Shown here in pieces: positions 1 to 8,100 of a DNA stretch of 64,000 bases. Position numbers and translations under genes: made by a program. Source of the stretch: Proteus cibi. Its GTDB lineage: Bacteria; Pseudomonadota; Gammaproteobacteria; Enterobacterales; Enterobacteriaceae. How positions within the stretch are numbered: position 1 is the stretch's first letter; every line of letters begins with the position of its first letter. The notes beneath the pieces are model-generated. The model did not search any database. It saw nothing but the letters and a program-made list of their open reading frames with translations, and was not told the origin of the DNA. The stretch spans positions 274,537 through 338,536 of the forward strand of contig NZ_PENW01000034.1 of assembly GCF_003144405.1 (NCBI RefSeq), read 5' to 3'.

Positions 1-1603
1 CTTGTTCAATCACTTGCTGCGCACAAGCGCTGACTGTCGTGGTATAAGGAGATGCACCAAAGCGATCATCACCTTGAGTTTGACGTTGTGCCGTAGCACA
101 TTCAGCATGAACAGGGGTTAACGAAGGTGAACGAAAACGGTCATCATCAAGAATGCTGGTCTGGTGATTTGCGCTAGAAACAGCACAAGCAGAAACAGCG
201 GGTTGAGTAGCTTCTTGTGCTAAAGGACAAGGTTGTTTCAACTCTTCAACGGTACGCACGCCATAACCTACTTTACGAATATTCAGTAGATTCATTGGAC
301 CAACGTTATCAGAGCTAGAACCACCGCCAACAGCACCACAACCTAAAGTCAGTGCAGGCGTAATATTGGTTGTCGCACCGATACCGCCTAATGCTGCAGG
401 AGTATTAATCAGAATACGGTTAACCGGTTTTTCTAACGAGAACTGACGAATAACATCTTCATTTTTAGTATGAATCACTAAGGTATGACCTAAACCTTCA
501 TTAGTCAGTAATTGCACCACGCGATCGCACGCTGATTTCCAATCTTCTTCGATATACATCCCTAAGATTGGGCATAGTTTTTCGCGTGAATACGGATTTT
601 TGGGTGAAACAGTATCTTGTAATGCGATTAATACACGCGTATTCGCGGGTACACTAAAACCTGCACGCTGACTTAAATAAATTGCATCTTTACCCACAAC
701 GGCTGGGTTAATTGTGCCGTTAGCACGCAGTAACATTGAAGCCACTTTTGTTGCTTCTTCGTCATTCATAAAGTAAGCACCTTGCGCTAATAGCTCACGG
801 TGAACTTCGTTATAAATGCAACGCTCTACGATAATGGATTGTTCTGATGCACAGATAACCCCATTGTCGAATGTTTTACTGGTGATGATATCGCTTACGG
901 CTTTTTTGATATCTGCACTACGTTCGATAAAAGCAGGACCATTACCTGGACCACCACTGATTGTTGGTGTACCTGATGCATAAGCTGCACGCACCATACC
1001 TTCACCACCAGTTGCTAAAATTAATGACACATCTTTGCTGTGCATTAATTCTTTTGTCGCTTCCAGAGTCAGTAATGTCACACCATCAACAATACCTGCT
1101 GGTGCACCCGCTTCTAATGCCGCTTTTTTAACAATTTCTAACGCACGGAAACTGCACTGTTTTGCATTTGGATGCGGAGAGAAAATAATCGCATTACCCG
1201 CTTTTAGTGCAATTAGGGTTTTATAGATAATGGTTGATGTTGGGTTAGTTGAAGGGACTAACGCCGTGATAACACCTAAAGGCACGCCAACATCCATGAC
1301 TTTTTTCACTTTATCGTCATTGATAATGCCAACGGTCTTCATGTCTTTCATATGTTCATACACACGCAATGATGCGAAAGTGTTCTTCAGAACTTTGTCT
1401 TCCCACTTACCAAAGCCTGTTTCTTCGTTCGCCATTTTCGCCAGCTCTTCAGCATGACGAGCGGCTTCAAATGCAATGTGTTTTACAATACTGTCGATTT
1501 TTTCCTGCGAAAACTTAGCGTAAACCAGTTGTGCATTTTTCGCGTTACGAACTAGCTCACGAGCCAGTTGTCTGGATTGCAAATCTTTATCTAATGCAAC
1601 CAT
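1..1603 (-). CDS. cutF: CoA-acylating aldehyde dehydrogenase of a choline microcompartment (3' end beyond the window)
   Basis: The reading frame is open from an ATG at 1603 to the left edge, giving 534 residues without a stop. The first roughly 455 residues are an acylating aldehyde dehydrogenase like the N-terminal half of AdhE; the catalytic cysteine is about residue 251, in a DNGVICASE context. In choline microcompartments this enzyme turns acetaldehyde from choline cleavage into acetyl-CoA. After the catalytic domain comes a tail rich in Ser, Thr, Ala and Gln with a repeated motif (VSACA or VHAECA, then DDRF and SP), two full units and a third cut by the edge; it may be a linker or encapsulation signal. 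It lies directly downstream of three shell genes on the same strand. The choline assignment rests on family and genus knowledge, because the choline lyase gene is outside the window. Confidence 0.75.
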   Translation of the reverse strand, partial: MVALDKDLQSRQLARELVRNAKNAQLVYAKFSQEKIDSIVKHIAFEAARHAEELAKMANEETGFGKWEDKVLKNTFASLRVYEHMKDMKTVGIINDDKVKKVMDVGVPLGVITALVPSTNPTSTIIYKTLIALKAGNAIIFSPHPNAKQCSFRALEIVKKAALEAGAPAGIVDGVTLLTLEATKELMHSKDVSLILATGGEGMVRAAYASGTPTISGGPGNGPAFIERSADIKKAVSDIITSKTFDNGVICASEQSIIVERCIYNEVHRELLAQGAYFMNDEEATKVASMLLRANGTINPAVVGKDAIYLSQRAGFSVPANTRVLIALQDTVSPKNPYSREKLCPILGMYIEEDWKSACDRVVQLLTNEGLGHTLVIHTKNEDVIRQFSLEKPVNRILINTPAALGGIGATTNITPALTLGCGAVGGGSSSDNVGPMNLLNIRKVGYGVRTVEELKQPCPLAQEATQPAVSACAVSSANHQTSILDDDRFRSPSLTPVHAECATAQRQTQGDDRFGASPYTTTVSACAQQVIEQ

Positions 1604-1676
1604 GTCTTCCCCCATACAGGAGTTAAAAAATTTAGCTGAATAACGTATTTCTTTGCTTTACAGCACGCCTGAATAA

Positions 1677-1955
1677 TCAGGCTTTGTGCTGTTGTGCGAT
1701 TTTCTCGATATCGTTATGCGGTCTTGCAATAACACGAGAAGTCACGACGGTGCCGATACGTTTTGCTGCTTCAACACCTGACTCAACCGCTGCATTGACT
1801 GCACCGACATCGCCTTTCACCATTGCTGTCACTAAACCAGAACCGACGTTTTCATAACCAATCAGTTCAACATTGGCTGCTTTGCACATTGCATCAGCAG
1901 CTTCAATGCAAGCGACAAGACCTTTGGTTTCAACTAGACCTAGTGCTTCTTTCAT
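1677..1955 (-). CDS. cmcC: BMC-H microcompartment shell protein, third copy
   Basis: This 92-residue single-domain BMC-H protein belongs to the PduA/EutM class, whose hexamers tile the facets of the microcompartment shell. It starts [12 protein letters not shown] and contains the conserved [21 protein letters not shown] segment and a C-terminal [10 protein letters not shown]. It is the most divergent of the three tandem copies, with Asn instead of Lys near residue 54 and Arg instead of Leu in VVTSRV. It lies 14 bases after the second copy and about 70 bases before the aldehyde dehydrogenase, so the four genes look like one transcript. The cmc name follows the choline (GRM2-type) loci and is inferred from neighbours. 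Confidence 0.8.
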   Translation of the reverse strand: MKEALGLVETKGLVACIEAADAMCKAANVELIGYENVGSGLVTAMVKGDVGAVNAAVESGVEAAKRIGTVVTSRVIARPHNDIEKIAQQHKA

Positions 1956-1969
1956 ATTTATTTCCTTCG

Positions 1970-2254
1970 TTATTCAGTCACTTTGTACTGGGCAACGATT
2001 TTTTGAATATCGTTATGTGGACGAGCGATGACTAATGAAGTCACAACAGTACCAACACGTTGAGCCGCTTCTAAGCCAGATTCCACAGCGGCTTTAACGG
2101 CACCTACATCACCTTTCACCATTGCTGTGACTAAACCTGACCCCACATTTTCGTAGCCAATTAACTCAACATTTGCCGCTTTACACATCGCGTCAGCGGC
2201 TTCAATACAAGCCACCAGCCCTTGAGTTTCAATAAGTCCTAATGCATCACCCAT
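1970..2254 (-). CDS. cmcB: BMC-H microcompartment shell protein, second copy
   Basis: This 94-residue BMC-H shell protein starts [12 protein letters not shown] and ends KVTE, two residues longer than its neighbours. The central stretch, about residues 12-52, is the same as in the other two copies at the protein level, although the DNA differs at many third codon positions. That pattern fits an old duplication under strong purifying selection rather than a recent copy. The protein should form hexamers whose central pores pass substrates. It is followed within 14 bases by the third copy and preceded by the first, 20 bases upstream. Confidence 0.8.
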   Translation of the reverse strand: MGDALGLIETQGLVACIEAADAMCKAANVELIGYENVGSGLVTAMVKGDVGAVKAAVESGLEAAQRVGTVVTSLVIARPHNDIQKIVAQYKVTE

Positions 2255-2274
2255 ACGTTCTCCTAAGGCAAAAA

Positions 2275-2553
2275 CTATGCCTTGTGTTTGATAACAATCT
2301 TGTTGATGTCATTGTGAGGACGAGCAATCACGAGCGATGTAACAACTTCACCCACGCGTTGTGCTGACTCCACACCTGAATCCACTGCAGCTTTCACTGC
2401 GCCCACGTCGCCTTTCACCATCGCAGTCACGAGACCTGAACCCACATTTTCATAGCCAATAAGTTCAACGTTCGCGGCTTTACACATAGCGTCAGCGGCT
2501 TCAATACATGCCACCAGACCCTTGGTTTCGATCAGACCTAATGCATCACCCAT
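2275..2553 (-). CDS. cmcA: BMC-H microcompartment shell protein, first copy
   Basis: This 92-residue BMC-H shell protein is the first gene of the operon. An upstream in-frame ATG at 2598 would add 15 residues that the sister copies lack. The start chosen here (MGDALG, ATG at 2553) has a strong GGAGG eight bases upstream and gives the family length. The sequence shares [21 protein letters not shown] with the other copies and ends IKHKA. The region upstream is a long AT-rich space that probably carries the operon promoter. Confidence 0.8.
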   Translation of the reverse strand: MGDALGLIETKGLVACIEAADAMCKAANVELIGYENVGSGLVTAMVKGDVGAVKAAVDSGVESAQRVGEVVTSLVIARPHNDINKIVIKHKA

Positions 2554-3160
2554 TTTCATTTCCTCCGAGAAGCCGTTTAACGGTTTACATTTGCCCATTG
2601 TGTCTGCGTGGTGATTTTTTAAACGCAGACGTTGGTTTCAAAATCACTATAACGCGTAAAAACGAAAACAAAATATAAATCCATGATGTTGCAACATATA
2701 GAATTTAACTCTGCAATTTAGTGTTTTTTATCTCTCTATTTATCGTTCCATGCTGTTAATTTGTTTTTTTCATCATTATAAATTTATTCATTTTCATAAA
2801 AATGAGGTGAAAAAAAAGGCAAATTAACTTTGTTAGAAGGATGTTGAAAAGGTGAAAAAAGGCAGTACATATCGACAAGAAAGATGTGCGGAATATCACT
2901 GATATTTCAATGTGAGATCAATATTTGAAAAAGGCTAAATCGAGTCTATATACAAATCGTGCTATTTTTTTGTTGATAACGTATTTATCAAATTTAAACC
3001 TTTACTCATGTGTATAAACAAGAAAGGAGGGTACTCTTTACTATAAGAATCAGGCAGACAATCTGTTCAAATCACGGAATAGACAAAAGAGCTAAATTTA
3101 AGAATGTGTGAGAAGAGAAGATGAATTGAGTGGATAGGATATATTGAATTTTAGATCAAT
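2554..3160. promoter_or_regulatory. AT-rich space between the microcompartment operon and the fidL-like gene
   Basis: These 607 bases hold no gene I can support. The region should carry the promoter for the leftward shell operon. The clearest signal is an inverted repeat with arms TTGATA (2973-2978) and TATCAA (2986-2991) around a 7-base spacer. It resembles an FNR half-site pair, but the spacing is wider than the FNR consensus. No promoter boxes stand out against the AT-rich background. Confidence 0.4.
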
Positions 3161-3188
3161 AAAAAGGTGACTATATAGAAGCCACCTT
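3161..3188 (-). terminator. Hairpin terminator after the fidL-like gene
   Basis: On the minus strand, arms AAGGTG (3188-3183) and CACCTT (3169-3164) enclose a loop with a CTATATAG palindrome and are followed by a run of T. It lies 30 bases past the fidL-like stop codon, separating the regulator pair from the shell operon. Confidence 0.6.
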
Positions 3189-3217
3189 GCAAAAATAAGA
3201 TCGAACAATCAGGACAA

Positions 3218-3736
3218 TTAATCGAATTTACTACCCGGCTTTAAGGTACAAATATAGAGTGGTGAGTTAAGCGAACTTAATAGTAATGTTTTCTCATTTA
3301 GCTTCTGTGCATTAATAAATAATCCATCATGACTGTCTGACATTTCACGCATAAAATAGTCAAAAATAACATCTGGAGATTCATCAATTGATGATGCGCT
3401 CGCATCCCATTGGCTAACAAAATAGTGACGTTCTGTCGGTGAAACACGCTTAGTTGTGTAATCAAATTTCACATAGCGTTGTAAATACAACCATCCTGCT
3501 TTCGAAGTAGTATACCCTTCAACGACAATGGAGCCTTTACCATTAGCACCAAATGAAAAATGAATATTACCATTTACATTTTCATCTTCCATATTCTCAA
3601 AACGCATAATGCCCTTGGTTGAGCAAACCATGACACCTTCATTTTTAATGGTTAATAATCTTGTTGCTGCATAAGTGGCGACCAAGATAAAAATCAGGGC
3701 CGATAAAAAACATAAAAGTTTCCCTGAGATTTTCAT
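3218..3736 (-). CDS. FidL-like membrane partner of a ToxR-type regulator
   Basis: This 172-residue protein has one N-terminal membrane segment (about residues 5-25) followed by a periplasmic domain with a single pair of cysteines (VMVCST and YICTLK). Its size, topology and position after a winged-helix membrane regulator match FidL of Salmonella, the companion of MarT, in the way ToxS accompanies ToxR. The start is the ATG at 3736, which overlaps the stop of the upstream regulator as TAATG, so the two are probably translationally coupled. An in-frame TTG four codons earlier is possible but has no advantage. The target genes are unknown. The call rests on topology and pairing more than on sequence identity. 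Confidence 0.65.
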   Translation of the reverse strand: MKISGKLLCFLSALIFILVATYAATRLLTIKNEGVMVCSTKGIMRFENMEDENVNGNIHFSFGANGKGSIVVEGYTTSKAGWLYLQRYVKFDYTTKRVSPTERHYFVSQWDASASSIDESPDVIFDYFMREMSDSHDGLFINAQKLNEKTLLLSSLNSPLYICTLKPGSKFD

Positions 3737-4596
3737 TAGTATTTCCAAGAATAATAAAAGTAATTGTCACAATAACTGAATGGGTTATCTTCGTTCTTCG
3801 CACAGTGAGCTAAAAATACGCGCCCCAATCCATTTGTTTGTAATTTATCACCATAAAAGAAAACAAATCGCTCGCCTTTCACACACTGTAAATTAAGCTT
3901 CTTTCTTACAGCATCAAAATTGCGAACATAATTATCACTGACCGCGGAATTAATCATGGCTTCATTAGAAAGTAACTCACAATCATTATGTGTTAATGGT
4001 GTCAGTGAAATTGGCTTTGATTGATGTTGATTAAAAAAGATGATCACCGTGAGAAATACGGTACCTAATAAAAAACCAATGCTGGCTAAATACCAACAAA
4101 TTTCAGGTTTCTGTGTTTTTTGAGGCGCATCTTCTTGCGTAGACACTACAGGTGTTTGAGTTTGCGTTAAAGATAAAGGTGTCGTTGTTTCAACAGCGAT
4201 TTGATTTTCATCCTTAACTAAAATAGGCGTTTCTTCATTTGTTTGAGTTGAAGGTAATAGCGTTGAATCATCAATAAGTTCAACTGAAATATCCGGATTA
4301 AACTCTAACCGCCCTTTCGCAATGGTCACAATGATATTTTCAATACCATAATGACGAAATGTTTTTCGTAATAAACTCAAATATTGGTTTAAATTACTGT
4401 TTGATGAAACTAATCCATTATCATCCCAAACCCGTTTTAATACTTCATCACGATTAACAACGCCGGGATGCTGAATAAAATAAAAGAGTAACGCATTTGC
4501 GGTAATAGAAAGATGTGTATCAACACGCTCTTTTTCTAATGATATCGCGCCATCCGTTGCGTCGTAATAAATTAAGGCATTTATTTTGTATTTCAT
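3736..4596 (-). CDS. MarT/CadC-like membrane-bound winged-helix regulator
   Basis: This protein of about 286 residues has an OmpR/ToxR-type winged-helix DNA-binding domain over roughly residues 1-105 (HPGVVNRDEVLKRVW, then SNSNLNQYLSLLRKTFR). A Thr/Gln-rich linker, one membrane helix at about 168-188 and a periplasmic domain of about 95 residues follow. Such proteins sense an outside signal and act on promoters directly from the membrane. I prefer the ATG at 4596, preceded by GAGGG, over an ATG at 4611. The stop overlaps the start of the fidL-like gene. Its neighbours suggest it could control the microcompartment operon or the atf fimbriae, but nothing in the sequence proves a target. Confidence 0.7.
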   Translation of the reverse strand: MKYKINALIYYDATDGAISLEKERVDTHLSITANALLFYFIQHPGVVNRDEVLKRVWDDNGLVSSNSNLNQYLSLLRKTFRHYGIENIIVTIAKGRLEFNPDISVELIDDSTLLPSTQTNEETPILVKDENQIAVETTTPLSLTQTQTPVVSTQEDAPQKTQKPEICWYLASIGFLLGTVFLTVIIFFNQHQSKPISLTPLTHNDCELLSNEAMINSAVSDNYVRNFDAVRKKLNLQCVKGERFVFFYGDKLQTNGLGRVFLAHCAKNEDNPFSYCDNYFYYSWKY

Positions 4597-4622
4597 TGTG
4601 CCCTCATTCATCCTGATTAAAA

Positions 4623-5210
4623 TTACTGATTTGCTGTGTCTGCCATATAGTCAAATGTCATTTCAGATAATCGTCTAACTAATGCACTGCGCTCTTCTTG
4701 GGAAATCGTAGGGCCTTCTGTTAATTCAGATAACCAAAGACCATCTGCGGCATAACGAATTAATGTCCCTAAATAACTATTGTCTAATTTATCGCCTTTG
4801 GCTAAATGATCTAACATCCAATCTCGCCAGCATTTACGCATAATAGGTTCGTTTGGCATGGCTAAAGACAATATCGCTAATTGACGACTTTCATCTGACT
4901 GCTTTAAATCAGAAATATAGGTTAAATAGGCGCGAGAAAAACGCCCCGCTTCAATAGGATCATTTTCCATAATAACTGCAATGCGACTATCCATAATACC
5001 TAATAGACGCTTAAAGACCGCATGCACCAATTCTAGTTTTCCGGGGAAATGATGAAGTAATCCACCTTTACTCACACCCGCTTCTTTTGCGACGGCATTT
5101 AAAGAGAGAGACGCGATCCCTTCATTTGCTACAATAATGCTTGCCGCTTCCAATAATTGTTCTTGAACTCGGATAGGGTCTTTTTTTCTGTGATGCGCAG
5201 TTGTATTCAT
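4623..5210 (-). CDS. TetR-family transcriptional regulator
   Basis: This 195-residue TetR-family protein has its helix-turn-helix near residues 30-60 (SLNAVAKEAGVSKGGLLHHFPGK), the classic TetR signature. The C-terminal part is an all-helical ligand and dimer domain. An 18-base perfect palindrome begins only 10 bases upstream of the ATG, so the protein very likely represses itself. No clear Shine-Dalgarno sequence precedes the ATG, because the palindrome occupies that region. A consensus FNR box sits next to the palindrome. The gene lies 26 bases upstream of the marT-like gene on the same strand and may be co-transcribed with it. The ligand is not evident. Confidence 0.8.
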   Translation of the reverse strand: MNTTAHHRKKDPIRVQEQLLEAASIIVANEGIASLSLNAVAKEAGVSKGGLLHHFPGKLELVHAVFKRLLGIMDSRIAVIMENDPIEAGRFSRAYLTYISDLKQSDESRQLAILSLAMPNEPIMRKCWRDWMLDHLAKGDKLDNSYLGTLIRYAADGLWLSELTEGPTISQEERSALVRRLSEMTFDYMADTANQ

Positions 5211-5220
5211 GCATGGGATG

Positions 5221-5238
5221 ATACCGACCAGTCGGTAT
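5221..5238. promoter_or_regulatory. TetR-type operator palindrome
   Basis: The arms ATACCGAC and GTCGGTAT form a perfect 8-base inverted repeat with a CA spacer. It lies directly upstream of the tetR start, where bound repressor would block its transcription. Confidence 0.75.
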
Positions 5239-5246
5239 GTTCCTTA

Positions 5247-5260
5247 TTGATCAAAATCAA
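5247..5260. promoter_or_regulatory. Consensus FNR box upstream of tetR
   Basis: TTGATCAAAATCAA matches the FNR consensus TTGAT-N4-ATCAA at every defined position. It lies 37 bases upstream of the tetR ATG, beside the TetR palindrome. Oxygen control would fit the adjacent choline microcompartment locus, whose glycyl-radical lyase works without oxygen. Confidence 0.6.
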
Positions 5261-5628
5261 TCCCTTTTAGACTCGTACTTATTATATGTAAATAATGCAG
5301 TTGACTTCACATTCCTATATTTATTCAATTAAATTATTTTTAAAAAATAAAATAAACAAATAACCTTTGATTCAAATATTAAAATCACTTAAGGTAAATA
5401 AAATAACAATTGATAATAATCAAAAAACATCAATCATTAGAAATGATAATTTGTTTTTTATCAAAATAGTCATATTTCTATTTACCTCTGCATTTATGCT
5501 TTCCATTTTTGTGACATTAATATAATTATATAAATCATCTTTGTTAATTTTATTTAAATAAAAAATCACACATCCTCTTTATGTATTAAGCACTAAGTTT
5601 TACTTTTTATCAAAAAATGAAATATATA
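5261..5628. other. AT-rich intergenic space, no gene seen
   Basis: This stretch lies between the tetR promoter region and the terminator of metY. It is very AT-rich, with many runs of A and T and stop codons in the frames I checked. I see no RNA gene or clear repeat in it. Confidence 0.5.
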
Positions 5629-5661
5629 AAACCACCTTCTTTATATTAAAGAAGGTGGTTT
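5629..5661 (-). terminator. Terminator after metY
   Basis: A perfect 15-base inverted repeat (arms AAACCACCTTCTTTA and its complement, 3-base loop) lies 18 bases after the metY stop and is followed on the minus strand by a T-rich tract. Its symmetry would also let it work from the other side. Confidence 0.85.
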
Positions 5662-5679
5662 ATTAACGAATAAATTTAA

Positions 5680-6954
5680 TTAAATACTGGCTTTTAATGC
5701 CTGCTCTAAATCTGCAAGAATATCGTCAATATGCTCAATACCAATTGATAAACGAATTAAATCGCGTGAAACGCCTGCACGTTCTAATTCTTCATCATTT
5801 AATTGGCGATGAGTGGTTGATGCTGGATGACATGCTAATGATTTTGCATCACCAATATTCACAAGGCGAACAATGAGTTGTAATGCATCAATAAATTTCG
5901 CCCCAGACTCTGCTCCCCCTTTAATACCAAAAGAGAGAATGCCCGCGGGCTTACCTGACATATAACGTACTGCTAAATCATGTTCAGGGTGATTGTTTAA
6001 CCCCGCATATTTAACCCATGCCACTTGAGGATGATTTTGTAGATATTCTGCTACTTTTTGTGCATTTTCAGTGTGGCGATCCATACGTAACGCCAGCGTT
6101 TCTAACCCTTGTAGAATTAAAAAAGCATTAAATGGCGACAATGCAGCACCTGTTCCACGCAAAGGCGCAACACGACATCTTGCTATATAAGCAGCCGCAC
6201 CAAAGTGCTCAACGTAATTTACTCCGTGATAAGAAACATCCGGTGTATTCAGTATTTCAAAACGATCTTTATGTTCAGCCCAAGGGAATTTACCAGAATC
6301 AACAACAATGCCACCAATCGAATTGCCGTGGCCACCAATATATTTGGTTAAAGAGTGAATAATAATATCCGCGCCATGTTCAAAAGGACGGCATAAATAA
6401 GGCGTTGCAACAGTATTATCAACAATCAAAGGTACACCATGGCGATGAGCGACATCCGCCAATGCTTGAATATCAACAATATTTCCGCTTGGGTTTGTAA
6501 TAGTTTCACAAAATACCGCTTTTGTTTTGTCGTCAATTAACGCTTCAAGAGCCGCAATATCATCATGGGGAGCAAAACGTGCTTCAATACCAATACGAGG
6601 GAAAGTGTGTGCCATTAAGTTATAAGTACCACCATACAGCTTCGCGACAGAAACAATATTGTCACCGACTTGTGCAATAGTTTGAATTGCATAAGTAATT
6701 GCTGCCATACCTGACGCTACAGCAACTGCTGCGATCCCGCCTTCTAATGCTGCAACTCGTTTTTCTAATACATCATTGGTTGGGTTCATTATACGGGTAT
6801 AGATATTACCGGGTACTTTTAAGTCAAAAAGATCGGCACCATGCTGCGTATCATCAAATGCATAAGATGTTGTTTGGTAAATAGGTACAGCAACGGCTTT
6901 TGTGGTTGGATCAGGTGAATAACCGGCGTGAACAGAAAGTGTCTCAAGTTTCAT
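5680..6954 (-). CDS. metY: O-acetylhomoserine sulfhydrylase
   Basis: This 424-residue member of the Cys/Met-metabolism PLP family is closest to O-acetylhomoserine (thiol)-lyase: it is longer than MetB or MetC and has the long N-terminal YTRIMNPTNDVLEKRVAALE region. The PLP lysine is in SLTKYIGGHG. The enzyme joins sulfide, or methanethiol, to an activated homoserine to make homocysteine or methionine. The ATG at 6954 has AAGGA about seven bases upstream. MetA in this window has Gly at residue 111, the mark of succinyl-CoA use, so the source of O-acetylhomoserine for this enzyme is unclear. An inverted repeat related to met boxes lies upstream. Confidence 0.88.
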   Translation of the reverse strand: MKLETLSVHAGYSPDPTTKAVAVPIYQTTSYAFDDTQHGADLFDLKVPGNIYTRIMNPTNDVLEKRVAALEGGIAAVAVASGMAAITYAIQTIAQVGDNIVSVAKLYGGTYNLMAHTFPRIGIEARFAPHDDIAALEALIDDKTKAVFCETITNPSGNIVDIQALADVAHRHGVPLIVDNTVATPYLCRPFEHGADIIIHSLTKYIGGHGNSIGGIVVDSGKFPWAEHKDRFEILNTPDVSYHGVNYVEHFGAAAYIARCRVAPLRGTGAALSPFNAFLILQGLETLALRMDRHTENAQKVAEYLQNHPQVAWVKYAGLNNHPEHDLAVRYMSGKPAGILSFGIKGGAESGAKFIDALQLIVRLVNIGDAKSLACHPASTTHRQLNDEELERAGVSRDLIRLSIGIEHIDDILADLEQALKASI

Positions 6955-6998
6955 AGCAATTCCTTTTTTGTTGCATTTGTTCTTATCGTATTACTTAA

Positions 6999-7017
6999 CA
7001 CATCTTCATTGGAGATG
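6999..7017. promoter_or_regulatory. Inverted repeat upstream of metY
   Basis: Arms ACATCT and AGATGT are separated by 7 bases, about 45-65 bases upstream of the metY ATG. Each arm looks like a half of the met box AGACGTCT, but the two are not in the 8-base register used by MetJ, so the regulator is uncertain. Confidence 0.3.
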
Positions 7018-7185
7018 TTCCAAGTGTAACTTTTCAGTTTATAAGTAATATAGATAAGCCGATATTTTCCTCATCGCATAGTGAAAAAATTTCAACTTAC
7101 ACAAATGCCCTTTTTAAATAGAATTTCTTGATCCAACAACCTCTATTTACGTCAATATTTAACTTAACCCCCCCCCTATTTTAGG

Positions 7186-8100
7186 TTATTTGGTCATTTT
7201 AAGTGGTTTTATCGTTTTTTGACGAGTTGCTAACCAGCAAATTAAAGAACCCCCTGTCACCATCATTACGCCTTGCCAAAATGAGAAAGAGAGTGCCGTA
7301 GACAATAATATTGATGAGAATGCAGTAGAAATAACGGGCGTAAAATAAGAGAGTGTGGCTAATAAGGTCACATTGCCTCTGATCATACCGATTGTCCAAG
7401 CCGCATTTGCAAGCCCAATAGCGGCACCCGTTATTAATAATAGCGTGATACTTTTTGTATTAACGCTCCACTCTACGGGTGTTGAAAAAAGATATTGTCC
7501 CCACAATGCTAGTGACGTTAATAAAAAGAAAGGCACAATGCCGTTATTCCCACCAGACATAAGACGAGTTAAATTACTATAAAACGCCCATAGAATGGCT
7601 CCTGAAAACGCCAATATATAGCTTAATGGATTGCTTTGAATATTCTGCCATAAACCGTCAATTGTCAGCGGATTATCGCCACTAACAACCCAGACTAACC
7701 CACTAAATGCACATAATAATCCGGCAATCAATAAAATGGAGAATCGCTGCTTATTAAGTATTACGGCAAGTGCTAACGTAAAACTAGGCCATAAATAATT
7801 CACCATTCCCAACTCTATGGCTTGTGTTCGATCTGTTGCAAATCCCAAAGCCAAAGATAAACAGACTTCGTAAGTGACAAATAATAGCCCGCCCCAGAAA
7901 AGATAGCGTTTAGGAAAGTGTGATAGCTTAGGTACACCTAAAATCAAAATAAGGAAGAGTGTGCCTGTGGTATAAATCAGTGCGGCACCTCCTACGGCAC
8001 CAAAATACTCACTAATATTACGAATTAAACCAACAATAGTGCTCCAAAGTAAAATGGCAACAATGCCATATAATGTCCCTTTTGATGAGCTAGATATCAT
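7186..8100 (-). CDS. yddG: Aromatic amino-acid exporter, DMT/EamA family
   Basis: This 304-residue inner-membrane protein has about ten membrane helices and two EamA repeats, typical of the drug/metabolite transporter superfamily. It resembles YddG, the exporter of phenylalanine, tyrosine and tryptophan (TLYGIVAILLWST at the start, ELGMVNYLWPSFTLALAV in the middle). GAAGG stands upstream of the ATG at 8100. It is transcribed towards metY but separated from it by 231 bases, so it probably has its own promoter. A run of nine C (nine G on the coding strand) lies 10 bases past its stop codon. Confidence 0.8.
   Translation of the reverse strand: MISSSSKGTLYGIVAILLWSTIVGLIRNISEYFGAVGGAALIYTTGTLFLILILGVPKLSHFPKRYLFWGGLLFVTYEVCLSLALGFATDRTQAIELGMVNYLWPSFTLALAVILNKQRFSILLIAGLLCAFSGLVWVVSGDNPLTIDGLWQNIQSNPLSYILAFSGAILWAFYSNLTRLMSGGNNGIVPFFLLTSLALWGQYLFSTPVEWSVNTKSITLLLITGAAIGLANAAWTIGMIRGNVTLLATLSYFTPVISTAFSSILLSTALSFSFWQGVMMVTGGSLICWLATRQKTIKPLKMTK

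Noticed and set aside
1035..1457. Two short plus-strand frames over the aldehyde dehydrogenase
   Set aside because: They lie antisense to a clear conserved gene and have no ribosome-binding site or family features.
3020..3032. A strong GGAGG-like site in the shell-operon upstream region
   Set aside because: No start codon or open frame follows at a useful distance on that strand.
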